Assembly (NCBI RefSeq): GCF_008993995.1
Contig: NZ_BKNN01000010.1
Location: 1 to 61,759 of the forward strand
DNA from: Acinetobacter brisouii
Lineage (GTDB): Bacteria > Pseudomonadota > Gammaproteobacteria > Pseudomonadales > Moraxellaceae
DNA: 61,759 bases
Direction of reading: 5' to 3'
Part shown: positions 45,918-53,306 of the stretch, piece after piece
How the letters are laid out: each line of letters opens with the position of its first letter
Numbering within the stretch: the stretch's first letter is position 1
Notes under the pieces: generated by a model
The model's database searches: none
Told to the model about the DNA's origin: nothing
Seen by the model: the letters and a program-made list of their open reading frames with translations, nothing else
Translations under genes and position numbers: made by a program

Positions 45918-46095
45918 ATTGTGGGTCTTTTAACCCAAGTTTTACGGCAATTTCATGCCCTAAACCACGTTTTGCTTTGCATAAGCCATTGAGGACACGG
46001 TACACATCGGCACGACGATAACCATGTTCTTTTGCCCAATCCGTAAAGGTTTTACCTTCTTGGTGGAATTTGGCTTTTACTTCCTCTGGGGTCAT
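45916..46095 (-). CDS. BcepMu gp16-like small DNA-binding protein
   Basis: A 59-residue ORF: MTPEEVKAKFHQEGKTFTDW, then AKEHGYRRADVYRVLNGLCK, then AKRGLGHEIAVKLGLKDPQ. The helix-turn-helix and KAKRG...HEIAVKLG pattern match the BcepMu gp16 family of phage-associated regulators. It is divergent from the XRE repressor with 80 bp or less between starts, a typical regulatory switch layout. Confidence 0.8.
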   Translation of the reverse strand: MTPEEVKAKFHQEGKTFTDWAKEHGYRRADVYRVLNGLCKAKRGLGHEIAVKLGLKDPQ

Positions 46096-46117
46096 TTGTG
46101 ATAAACTCTATGTAGTT

Positions 46118-46137
46118 GGTATATGTGCAATATAACC
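46118..46137. promoter_or_regulatory. Candidate operator between divergent gp16-like and XRE genes
   Basis: GGTATAT and ATATAACC form an imperfect inverted repeat around TGCA-type centre, placed where both promoters should lie. TTGTGA and TATATG with an 18-bp gap are a candidate plus-strand promoter. Confidence 0.4.
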
Positions 46138-46142
46138 CTATT

Positions 46143-46550
46143 ATGAGTACCTGTAAACACAAAATTGGATGCTTTATGGAAGATTTTAAAACTATTGGCG
46201 GGAGAATTCGTCAAATTCGTACAACAATGGGCTTAATACGAGATGATTTTGCTGGTCTTGTTGGGGTAAGCCGAAACACTCTTGCACGTTACGAAACAGA
46301 TGAACGCAAGCCTGATGCGGACTTTATTATTAATTTTTGTCAAACGTGTGAAGTAAGTGCGGATTGGCTGCTTTTCGGTATTCTTCCAGAGGATCAGCAA
46401 CAGCAACAACTTTCAGTAGATGAAATGCTTTTGATTGCACTATGTCGTCGTCATCCTGATGAAGTAATCCACCGTTTAAGAGCTTTACTAACAGCAATTG
46501 CTTTAGGTGAGTCAGAAAAAGATGTTGATCCATCATTAAGAGAAGAATAA
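46143..46550 (+). CDS. XRE-family transcriptional repressor
   Basis: About 135 residues with a helix-turn-helix domain: GGRIRQIRTTMGLIRDDFAG, then LVGVSRNTLARYETDERKPD. A glutamine-rich linker and short helical tail follow. It is encoded on the plus strand against the late genes, so it is read in the lysogen. The start may be ATG 46143 or 46176. Probably the repressor of the inserted cassette and the target of the neighbouring antirepressor; this is inference. Confidence 0.82.
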   Translation: MSTCKHKIGCFMEDFKTIGGRIRQIRTTMGLIRDDFAGLVGVSRNTLARYETDERKPDADFIINFCQTCEVSADWLLFGILPEDQQQQQLSVDEMLLIALCRRHPDEVIHRLRALLTAIALGESEKDVDPSLREE

Positions 46551-46554
46551 AAGA

Positions 46555-46576
46555 AAGCCTTACAACTGTAAGGCTT
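46555..46576. terminator. Terminator between XRE gene and lipoprotein gene
   Basis: AAGCCTTAC-AACT-GTAAGGCTT followed by TCTTT on the plus strand; on the minus strand A/T-rich flank (TTTCTTTTATT). Serves two convergent genes. Confidence 0.78.
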
Positions 46577-46583
46577 CTTTAGA

Positions 46584-47213
46584 TTATCTATTTGCAGGTA
46601 GGTCAAACATTCCAACTATATAAGGGGCACTCGTTGTACCACCAACAGAATTAGTAAATCCAATTTTACCAATCACAACACCACAAAAAGTTCCCTTTGA
46701 ATTTGCTGTTAAACTACCTGTAGAGCCAACTGCTAAAACTCGGGTAACATCAGTATAGTTCGATACAATACCTGCATGGTAAACAGGAAAACCTCCTGAA
46801 CGATCCACTTGAATTTCCACAATCTGACCATGAACACAGTATTTCTTACCACGCTCATTAAAAGAATCTTTTAAAATTTGACCTCGGGTTGTAGATTCAA
46901 TCGCTTGGATGTCTCCTATTTTGGTTTTATAGTTTTCCATCCAAACAGCCATCAGTCCTGCTGCTGGAGGCAAGGCATCGAACTCATCTGACATTTCTGG
47001 TTTAATCATGGCAATTGCTTCAGGTAAAGTTTTATTTGCCAAAAGGCGCTCAAGTCCTTTTTCTTCATCTGTTTTTTCTTTAGCTGCTGGGCTTTCTTGC
47101 GCTATGGTTGGTTGAATTGTATTCTCAGTATTTGTTGTTTTTTGTTCCTCTGACTTAGAACATCCAACTAATCCCATCATACAAATTGCTGTAGTAAATA
47201 ATATTTTTTTCAT
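46584..47213 (-). CDS. Prophage-encoded lipoprotein, unknown function
   Basis: About 209 residues. The signal sequence ends in the lipobox LVGC-SKSEEQ, so it should be lipidated. A Thr/Glu-rich linker precedes a domain with two or more cysteines (KKYCVHG, GTFCGVV). ATG 47213 has AGGTGA upstream. It is convergent with the XRE gene and inserted between terminase and portal. It is a candidate lysogenic-conversion gene (envelope alteration or superinfection exclusion), but no family is recognised. Confidence 0.65.
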   Translation of the reverse strand: MKKILFTTAICMMGLVGCSKSEEQKTTNTENTIQPTIAQESPAAKEKTDEEKGLERLLANKTLPEAIAMIKPEMSDEFDALPPAAGLMAVWMENYKTKIGDIQAIESTTRGQILKDSFNERGKKYCVHGQIVEIQVDRSGGFPVYHAGIVSNYTDVTRVLAVGSTGSLTANSKGTFCGVVIGKIGFTNSVGGTTSAPYIVGMFDLPANR

Positions 47214-47261
47214 AAAGTTCACCTGTATAAGAGGTGATCATTTTACTTAAATTTTAATCAT

Positions 47262-48824
47262 TTAAAAACACCCCACATCACTAAACCACCCATCAAAATC
47301 ATCCTGTCTCATTTCCATCTCTTCACGGGATGGAAGTGACATAAACTCAATTGGGGCACTTGGGTTCTTAGCGGCATAGTCCGCCAACAAGTGAGCAATC
47401 GCACTATCGCCATGACGGTCTTTATTGTTCGAGTTAGTTTTACCCATTGTTGGAATACGCGCCACACCGTTCACCATCACAAATGCTCGGTGATCTTCTT
47501 GCACGTCCTGATCCGCAGGCATATTCTCAATATCACCGTCTTCCAGCGCTGCCTTGAAGTGAGGTGTATGCTCTCGATACCATGACTCAGTCAGCATAAT
47601 TGCTTCAATACGTTCGCCATAAAGCACTTGCATCGCTTCAGCCAAATAACCACCGTTGCCACCAGCGTCATGTGCGCCTTTACGGAAGTTAGGCAACTTG
47701 GCAACAATCAGTTTTAAAAATTCCTCTTGCTGCTTATAAGGTACTTTGAACATTTCAAATAAAAACGGAATACGTTTATTGGTATTCTGCTGCTCAACCA
47801 ACGGCCAAAATGAACAGGCATTTCGTTTACGCGCAAAGTCCAAACCATAAAAGCTCGTCACTTTCTTTGGAATGTTTTCCAGCACAGGCTTTAAATGTTC
47901 ATTAAACCATTCAAGTACCTCGGCATTACGTGATTCCTCAGTGACACGTTCAAAATCATCCCAGCCTTTTGGAGCCTCAAAGCGGAGTACTGGAACACTG
48001 GCGTCCTTTTTACTTTCCAGTAATGAATGTGGCAACCAACGACCACCGCCTTTACTTGGTATGGCATCTAATTCTTCATCTGCCGCACTGCCGTAGAAGT
48101 CATAAACTTCCTGCATCCACAATGCTTCCTCATGTGGATCATAGACAATGCCTTTACGCATACAAACACGTTTATACAAACCTTGTGCCACTGCTTCACG
48201 GAAAGTCGTGCGGTGAACCGTGCCTTTACGTTTACCTGCACGGATTTCATTAATTAATTCATTGAACGGGTTATCTTCACCATCATGGGTACTAATCACG
48301 CGAACACAACCACCCCAAATGAGCAGGGCAAGTGCAGCTTTTAATAACTCATCTAGCGACTCATGGAATGCCGCTTCATCCAGAATAACTCGACCTTGAC
48401 GACCACGGAGGTTAGACGGACGGCTGGTTAAGGCTTCAATCCGAAAACCTGACTTTGGAAAGCGAATGATAAAGGTCTGAATATGTTTATCACCATCTTC
48501 CCAAATACCTTCCTCAACCTCAGCAGCCGCCAAGCCATAAGCCCGCGCCCACATGGCACAGGCTTGAATAAACTCAACGGTCATGTCCTTGTTATAGCCA
48601 AGGTAATAACAATTCTGACCACCCGCAGAGCGATCACTGGCGCATTCTAACGCGGCATCAGCGGCTTCAGCCCAAGTTAAACCAATACGACGGGACTTCT
48701 CACCAATTTTGAGTGGGCTTTTATCTGCAATCCATTCTTGCTGATAGGGCAACAGAACCGCAGGAATATCACTATCGAAGTCAGGCTGTAATAGCCCAAT
48801 TGGTGAGTTTGGCTCTTGGATCAT
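47262..48824 (-). CDS. Terminase large subunit (Mu gp28-like)
   Basis: DNA packaging motor of 520 residues. ATPase region: IGEKSRRIGLTWAEAADA as Walker A-like, GRQGRVILDEAAFHESLDE as Walker B. Nuclease region: FYGLDFARKRNACSFWP and KGAHDAGGNGGYLAEAM with the metal-binding aspartates. It overlaps the small terminase gene by ATGA. Packaging by a Mu-like headful mechanism is expected. Confidence 0.93.
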   Translation of the reverse strand: MIQEPNSPIGLLQPDFDSDIPAVLLPYQQEWIADKSPLKIGEKSRRIGLTWAEAADAALECASDRSAGGQNCYYLGYNKDMTVEFIQACAMWARAYGLAAAEVEEGIWEDGDKHIQTFIIRFPKSGFRIEALTSRPSNLRGRQGRVILDEAAFHESLDELLKAALALLIWGGCVRVISTHDGEDNPFNELINEIRAGKRKGTVHRTTFREAVAQGLYKRVCMRKGIVYDPHEEALWMQEVYDFYGSAADEELDAIPSKGGGRWLPHSLLESKKDASVPVLRFEAPKGWDDFERVTEESRNAEVLEWFNEHLKPVLENIPKKVTSFYGLDFARKRNACSFWPLVEQQNTNKRIPFLFEMFKVPYKQQEEFLKLIVAKLPNFRKGAHDAGGNGGYLAEAMQVLYGERIEAIMLTESWYREHTPHFKAALEDGDIENMPADQDVQEDHRAFVMVNGVARIPTMGKTNSNNKDRHGDSAIAHLLADYAAKNPSAPIEFMSLPSREEMEMRQDDFDGWFSDVGCF

Positions 48825-49369
48825 TTATCGACAATACCTAGAATCTGTTTACGAATTTCAGCCGCAGTTTCAGCAGATAAACCGCCTTTCTTGGCAATCT
48901 TATCTACCGCTTTGGCAGCCGCTTGTACACGCTCTTTAACTTCGGATTCCCATTTCTTTTGGTTCACAGATGCCTTGGAAATTTCGGCAATGCCTTTGCC
49001 TGCTTTAGCCATGAGCATGATGCGCTCTGCGGGATCAGTATCGGGGTCGCTAGATTCTTGCAAATCAATCAAAGCATTAAACAGTTCAGTCTGTACCAAT
49101 GATAAAACTGCCGAACTACGCAAATCACTGTCATCTGGTGCAGCATCAGCAATCATCATGGCAGCTTGTGTGCTTGCCTGAACAGCAGCAAGTTTTTGCT
49201 CGATCTTCTGACCATAGCGGTGCACACTCGATTTACTGACGTTATAACCACGTTCTTGTAAAATCTTGGCGATTTCTTCATAACCGCAAAAGCCCTGATC
49301 CATAAAACGACGGTCAAGCCATGTTTTATCTTCTGCGGTGAGTTGATCAATCGATGACTCTCGTGCCAT
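48821..49369 (-). CDS. Terminase small subunit (Mu gp27-like, DUF3486)
   Basis: About 182 residues: SSIDQLTAEDKTWLDRRFMD, YEEIAKILQERGYNVSKSSV (helix-turn-helix), and an alpha-helical C-terminus. ATG 49369 has GAGGTGAG just upstream; longer frames lack this. It recognises packaging DNA for the large subunit. Confidence 0.9.
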   Translation of the reverse strand: MARESSIDQLTAEDKTWLDRRFMDQGFCGYEEIAKILQERGYNVSKSSVHRYGQKIEQKLAAVQASTQAAMMIADAAPDDSDLRSSAVLSLVQTELFNALIDLQESSDPDTDPAERIMLMAKAGKGIAEISKASVNQKKWESEVKERVQAAAKAVDKIAKKGGLSAETAAEIRKQILGIVDK

Positions 49370-49376
49370 GCTCACC

Positions 49377-49688
49377 TCAAGTCCAATACTTTGTAGGTCG
49401 TGCAATTCCTGCTTGGCAATCAATGGTGTATTCCACACAATCAATGCCTAGGCGGTCTAGCTTTGAATGCCAGTGCCCATCAGGCTGACGCTGAATTTCA
49501 ATCATTTTCCGTTGCTCTAAATACTCAAGCTGAACGTGTAATTCTTGCGGGGTAGTATCTGGGTAGATGGAACGCATAACATCTAACAGCAGCATATCTA
49601 ACGCGCCTAACGGACGTGCTTTATCCAGTGCGTTTAAAATATTCCAACGCATACCTTCGCGGCGGCTCTTTGCTAAATCAATGCTCAT
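49377..49688 (-). CDS. Mu gp26-like winged-helix protein
   Basis: A 103-residue protein in the lysis-to-terminase interval, as Mu gp26. A winged-helix pattern is visible: RRSEGMRW-like N-terminus (RREGMRWNILNALDKARPLG), VQLEYLEQRKMIEIQRQPDG. Role unknown; overlaps the upstream gene by four bases. Confidence 0.65.
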   Translation of the reverse strand: MSIDLAKSRREGMRWNILNALDKARPLGALDMLLLDVMRSIYPDTTPQELHVQLEYLEQRKMIEIQRQPDGHWHSKLDRLGIDCVEYTIDCQAGIARPTKYWT

Positions 49689-50029
49689 GTCTGTAAACCC
49701 TGTTTAATTTGTACTTTTTCTAATTTTTCCGCGACGGCATCCAGTTTGGCTTCAATGACTGTTTGCCCCCGAATATAGTCATCGCGGGCAATATATCGGA
49801 ACGGCATATCTGCCTTGAACTCCAAAAACTGGCGTTCAAGCTGTCGAATGTCTTGTTGGCTTTTGGTTGCCTCTTGAGCAACGGATTCGATTTTATGATT
49901 GGTCGCTGAGAAATTTTGCTCTAAGCTTTTTTCAATACGAGACCAAAGCAGTTTTACCGTCCCAATCACGGTACTGAGTACCGCGATCAGGATCATAATG
50001 AACTGATAGACCTCAAGCTGAATGGTCAT
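49685..50029 (-). CDS. Mu gp25-like membrane/coiled-coil protein (DUF2730-like)
   Basis: 114 residues with an N-terminal membrane helix (FIMILIAVLSTVIGTVKLLW) and a long coiled coil ending RYIARDDYIRGQTVIEAKLD. It lies next to the holin-like gene. It could be a spanin-like or lysis-associated protein; the family has no proven function. Confidence 0.65.
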   Translation of the reverse strand: MTIQLEVYQFIMILIAVLSTVIGTVKLLWSRIEKSLEQNFSATNHKIESVAQEATKSQQDIRQLERQFLEFKADMPFRYIARDDYIRGQTVIEAKLDAVAEKLEKVQIKQGLQT

Positions 50030-50397
50030 GCACCCTCCGCCACTGGGGGAAGTGCCTTGTTTTTAGTTTGATTGATAAATCGAAAAACCAGACCTATTAA
50101 AGCTAAAAGCCCTGTAACTTTGGCTTGTGAGGCTTCAGGTACAAACATTAAAACTTCATTGGGCACGCCATAAACCGAAATATACCCAATCAAGATAAAT
50201 GCCCAGTTGCTAATCCACTTCCAGCCACTACGCCAGTTATGTACCAATACACCTGCTTGATTTTCAATTGTGCCAATCGTGGCTGTGACATATTGCAAAG
50301 GTTGCGCCTGTTGCAGCCGATTATTCAATAAGTGTGCTTTCTGTTGCTGTAAACGACGGTTTAATTCAGCATGTGAAACATACGGTTTTTTGCTCAT
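50026..50397 (-). CDS. Putative holin
   Basis: About 123 residues with two membrane segments (WISNWAFILIGYISVYGVP and VTGLLALIGLVFRFI) and a charged N-terminal region. It starts within the endolysin stop codon (ATGA). Position next to the endolysin, size and topology support a holin that releases or activates the muralytic enzyme. Confidence 0.7.
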   Translation of the reverse strand: MSKKPYVSHAELNRRLQQQKAHLLNNRLQQAQPLQYVTATIGTIENQAGVLVHNWRSGWKWISNWAFILIGYISVYGVPNEVLMFVPEASQAKVTGLLALIGLVFRFINQTKNKALPPVAEGA

Positions 50398-50894
50398 GGC
50401 GTATCTCCAGCAGCATAACGGAGATTTTGAGCCACTCGATTTGTCCACCCCTTACCAAAGGTCGCAAAGGTCGATAACTTAGTATAAAAATTTAAGCGCT
50501 CAGCATTAAAGAGTATCACCACGTCATCAATCGACTTGGCTTGAATAGCTGCAAGGGTTAATTGACCAATAAGACCATCATCCGCTACATCGACAGCACG
50601 CTGTAGCATACGAATCGCATTCCCGATACCATGATTCACCGCAGCATCAAAAAGTTGAAATGCAAGAATAGGATTATATTGTTCGCATTTAGTACGTTGC
50701 CAAAATGCTTTTCGATAAATCTCCTTTGCTTGTTCACGGGTCATGGCTTTCATCGAACCTGTATAACCGTTTGCCATAGCAGTTGTTTTTGTAACCCCCC
50801 AATTCGTTTCCCCACCAGGATCTTTCGGATTATTGACATAACCACCTTCATGTCCGATGGTACGATCAAAAACATCATCAAAAGTAATCGGCAT
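50394..50894 (-). CDS. Endolysin, GH108-type muramidase
   Basis: About 166 residues: TFDDVFDRTIGHEGGYVNNP (catalytic Glu in GHEGGY), DPGGETNWGVTK, and the peptidoglycan-binding-like second half (AFQLFDAAVNHGIGNAIRML). It cleaves glycan strands at lysis. ATG 50894 is chosen by family start; the longer frame to 50969 reaches the promoter dyad. Confidence 0.9.
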   Translation of the reverse strand: MPITFDDVFDRTIGHEGGYVNNPKDPGGETNWGVTKTTAMANGYTGSMKAMTREQAKEIYRKAFWQRTKCEQYNPILAFQLFDAAVNHGIGNAIRMLQRAVDVADDGLIGQLTLAAIQAKSIDDVVILFNAERLNFYTKLSTFATFGKGWTNRVAQNLRYAAGDTP

Positions 50895-50955
50895 TATTTT
50901 AAAACTCTTATTTAACGTCCCGTTATTGTTTGGCTTATGAGCTTTATTTTTGAGC

Positions 50956-50967
50956 GGAAATACTTCC
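50956..50967 (-). promoter_or_regulatory. Late-operon dyad 1 (GGAAGTATTTCC)
   Basis: GGAA-N4-TTCC dyad located just after the mor terminator T-tract and 62 nt ahead of the endolysin start codon. Best candidate for the first late promoter. Confidence 0.6.
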
Positions 50968-50975
50968 AATAAAAA

Positions 50976-50992
50976 ACCGCCACTTGGGCGGT
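50976..50992 (-). terminator. Terminator after mor
   Basis: ACCGCC / GGCGGT stem with 5-nt loop and a six-T run on the minus strand, 18 bp after the mor stop. Confidence 0.82.
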
Positions 50993-51009
50993 AAGAGAGG
51001 CGAAGGATA

Positions 51010-51441
51010 TCAAGCCATGAAGAGGTCTAACTGGTCATCATCCTTCGCTTTTTGGGGTTTATTCTCGACCATATCTTTACGAATTTTTCTAATCCAGCGT
51101 GGGGTAACTTTGTATTTTTCAGCTAGCTGGTCTTGAACTTTTGATGCAGCGCCTAACTCTTCTAAATCTTGTTTAATTCGCTGGTCTCTAAGTAAACCAA
51201 TGTAACGATCTGCTTTAGGAATATAAACCCTATCTCCACTCCAATACTGACATAATTTTTTTAGATTATTAAAGCCGAGTAAAATAGCGAGTTCATGGTT
51301 TTCAGAAACCATTTTCATGGGGGGAAATGAATAATCATGACCACCGAACCGTTGCACTAGAGTCATGGCAGTTCGGTAGTCAGTGAGTTGAATAATAACT
51401 CTAAGGTTTTCAGGAAGTTTGTGGAGATATTCGTCCTTCAT
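51010..51441 (-). CDS. mor: Mor/C-type transcription activator
   Basis: A 143-residue Mor-family protein with dimerisation N-terminus and the C-terminal HTH RDQRIKQDLEELGAASKVQD / QLAEKYKVTPRWIRKI. In Mu, Mor activates the middle promoter and its homologue C the late ones. Only one such protein is seen here, so it may drive all late operons through the five GGAA-N4-TTCC dyads that follow. This is inference. Confidence 0.82.
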   Translation of the reverse strand: MKDEYLHKLPENLRVIIQLTDYRTAMTLVQRFGGHDYSFPPMKMVSENHELAILLGFNNLKKLCQYWSGDRVYIPKADRYIGLLRDQRIKQDLEELGAASKVQDQLAEKYKVTPRWIRKIRKDMVENKPQKAKDDDQLDLFMA

Positions 51442-51850
51442 GTTGCGCTCTCTTTTTTCTATACTCTAAAGCTGCAACTATACGATATAGCTCATTTTCA
51501 CTGCAAAATTCTAACGCTTCTTTTTTAAACATTTTTTTAGCAATGCCAGTTGCATAGTTCCAGTGCAATCCTGCATCTGCCAAAAGCGCTTCAATTTTGC
51601 CGATTAAAGCCTCCTTAGACGCTTTAACTTTAGGTTTTGTACCGAACTCGGGCTTAGTAAATCCAAGTTCTTCATAACGCTTTAATACTGCAACAAGTTC
51701 ATCATCGTTTAGATCTTTCGCTGAGCGCTTACCAGTGACTTGCTCAAGTAAATCACGGTAAGTATCATCATCTAAACCCAGCTCTTTTTTACCCAAATGA
51801 ATGGCCGCAAGGCGTTGGTTACGTGTTGGTTTTTTCATGGCGATACTCAT
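51410..51850 (-). CDS. gemA: GemA-like regulator (Mu gp16 family, DUF1018)
   Basis: 146 residues with the typical KKELGLDDDTYRDLLEQVTG, KRSAKDLNDDELVAVLKRYE and LHWNYATGIAKKMF stretches. GemA family proteins modulate host or phage gene expression in Mu-like phages. It starts in the stop codon of the 38-residue membrane ORF (ATGA) and overlaps mor by 32 bp. Confidence 0.88.
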   Translation of the reverse strand: MSIAMKKPTRNQRLAAIHLGKKELGLDDDTYRDLLEQVTGKRSAKDLNDDELVAVLKRYEELGFTKPEFGTKPKVKASKEALIGKIEALLADAGLHWNYATGIAKKMFKKEALEFCSENELYRIVAALEYRKKRAQHEGRISPQTS

Positions 51851-51963
51851 AAATAAGCCAAAGCCTGATGGGTTGATTCAGAAGGTGTCATACATAGACA
51901 TGCAATAATCAAAACAATGATAGCCACAAAAAGTATATCTTCTTGTTTCATAGATAAGCTCAT
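51847..51963 (-). CDS. Small single-pass membrane protein, 38 aa
   Basis: MSLSMKQEDILFVAIIVLII, then ACLCMTPSESTHQALAYL. One clear membrane helix. It is coupled by ATGA to the 22-aa ORF before it and to gemA after it. It could be a lysis or superinfection regulator; no family recognised. Confidence 0.65.
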   Translation of the reverse strand: MSLSMKQEDILFVAIIVLIIACLCMTPSESTHQALAYL

Positions 51964-52028
51964 GATACCTCACCCAAGCTTTCCACAACTTCAGGTGGTA
52001 ATTTGTCTAAATCTTCAATTTTAATCAT
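51960..52028 (-). CDS. Micro-ORF, 22 aa
   Basis: MIKIEDLDKLPPEVVESLGE plus VS, preceded by AAGGAAAAT 2-6 nt before the ATG, and linked to the next ORF by ATGA. Acidic and soluble. It may be a leader for the coupled membrane ORF or a tiny protein of unknown role. The gap 52029-52105 upstream carries a hairpin (GGCATCCGTGCC type) that may end the Acb2-like transcript. Confidence 0.5.
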   Translation of the reverse strand: MIKIEDLDKLPPEVVESLGEVS

Positions 52029-52105
52029 ATATTTTCCTTATTCGCTGCTCGTCAGTACTGGATCACGACATCCAGTAGACACAGGCACGGATGCCTGTGT
52101 TTCGC

Positions 52106-52399
52106 TTAGAAGGTTGTTGGTTGTGCTACTGCACGGGTTAATGCCATAAGTCCTTGCTGCAAATTAGTTGCGCCAGTTGCTACCCAGTGGTGTGGCTCAG
52201 CATCGGTTAAACGCTGAAACTCTGTGAAATCACCTGTTGCAGCTCCATGTGCATTTGCTTGCTCAAGTTGTTGACGGGCGTGATCAAATAGCTTTTCGAC
52301 TAAAGCACCCAATTCCACGCCTTTAGCTTTAATTTCGTTGATCAAGTCCGTTTCTGCTTGAGAGAGATTGCGGTAACCTGTAAGTTTTTGCTTTTCCAT
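52106..52399 (-). CDS. Acb2/Tad1-type cyclic-nucleotide sponge (anti-CBASS, DUF7681-like)
   Basis: A 97-residue protein with the characteristic pattern GYRNLSQAETDLINEIKAKG, VELGALVEKL, and the C-terminal HHWVATGATNLQQGLMALTR / AVAQPTTF. Acb2 proteins form hexamers that bind cyclic di- and trinucleotides and so block CBASS (and in part Thoeris) signalling. It overlaps the HU gene by one base (TGATG). Placement in the early region fits an anti-defence gene. Family call is by remembered motif; the middle (about residues 42-65) is longer than the minimal form. Confidence 0.82.
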   Translation of the reverse strand: MEKQKLTGYRNLSQAETDLINEIKAKGVELGALVEKLFDHARQQLEQANAHGAATGDFTEFQRLTDAEPHHWVATGATNLQQGLMALTRAVAQPTTF

Positions 52400-52671
52400 C
52401 AGTTCACTGCCTCTTTAAGTGCTTTACCTGCTTTAAACGTTGGTACTTTTGCCGCAGAAATTTGAAGCTCTTCGCCAGTTTTAGGGTTACGGCCAGTACG
52501 CGCAGGGCGATCTGAAACTTTGAAAGTACCGAAGCCAACGAGGGTGATATCTTCACCAGCAGCGAGTGTGAGTTTGACAACAGACTCAAAACCGTTAAGT
52601 GCTTTGGTGACTTGTTCTTGAGTCAAGCCTGATGCTGTTGAGACGTTTTTGATTAGTTCTGACTTATTCAT
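52399..52671 (-). CDS. HU-family DNA-binding protein
   Basis: A 90-residue HU/IHF-like protein: MNKSELIKNVSTASGLTQEQ, LVGFGTFKVSDRPARTGRNP (with the DNA-intercalating Pro arm RNPKTGEELQI). HU and IHF bend DNA in Mu transpososome assembly and repressor control, so a phage copy may make the phage less dependent on host HU. Coupled to the Acb2-like gene by TGATG. Confidence 0.93.
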   Translation of the reverse strand: MNKSELIKNVSTASGLTQEQVTKALNGFESVVKLTLAAGEDITLVGFGTFKVSDRPARTGRNPKTGEELQISAAKVPTFKAGKALKEAVN

Positions 52672-52688
52672 ATAAAAAAATTCCTGTA

Positions 52689-53306
52689 TTAAATAGATGC
52701 GATGTCGAGTGATAGTGGTAAATAACCACCAGTTGCATCATCGCGGGTGTAAAAACGTAGGTAGGCTTTGCTGCCAATAATGTTGATGCTGTCTGAAATG
52801 GCTTGCATTGCTGACTGCCATTTCGGGTGGTCGATTTCGATAGTTTTAAGGGCTAGTACTTTTGCTGTGCTGATTTCTCCTTTTTTGTCGACGTTGAAGG
52901 TGCGGTTGATCAGAGCTTTAATTTCATTACGACTGCCATCCGTCCATTCCTCTAGGCATTCATCAATGAGCTGTTTGGCTGCTTGAAGTTGCTCGTTGAA
53001 ACTGATTTTCTCTGCAATGTTGCGCTGGATTTTTAGACGTCCGTCATAGCTACTCAATGAAAGATTGCCTTTGTTGCCGCCAATTTTTGCACCGTATTGG
53101 TCGGCAGAAATCTGGCTAAAGTTGGCAATATCGCTAAAGCTTGAATCTTTAAAAACGGTGAGTAGTTCATTCAGTTCTTGTGCTTTTTTGAAAATTGTGC
53201 GAACAGTTTGGTCACGCAATTTATCAATTTCTTTGACGTTGGCTTCTGGAATTAATGCACCTGTTGCATTCTCCCAGTAGCCATGTGGAATTTGTTGGGT
53301 TGTCAT
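52689..53306 (-). CDS. DUF3164-family Mu-like phage protein
   Basis: 205 residues; the family is typical of Mu-like early regions. Seen: IPHGYWENATGALIPEANVK (WxxxxGxxxPE motif), RTIFKKAQELNELLTVFKDS, and LKTIEIDHPKWQSAMQAISD. Function unknown. Overlaps the preceding gene by four bases. Confidence 0.82.
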   Translation of the reverse strand: MTTQQIPHGYWENATGALIPEANVKEIDKLRDQTVRTIFKKAQELNELLTVFKDSSFSDIANFSQISADQYGAKIGGNKGNLSLSSYDGRLKIQRNIAEKISFNEQLQAAKQLIDECLEEWTDGSRNEIKALINRTFNVDKKGEISTAKVLALKTIEIDHPKWQSAMQAISDSINIIGSKAYLRFYTRDDATGGYLPLSLDIASI

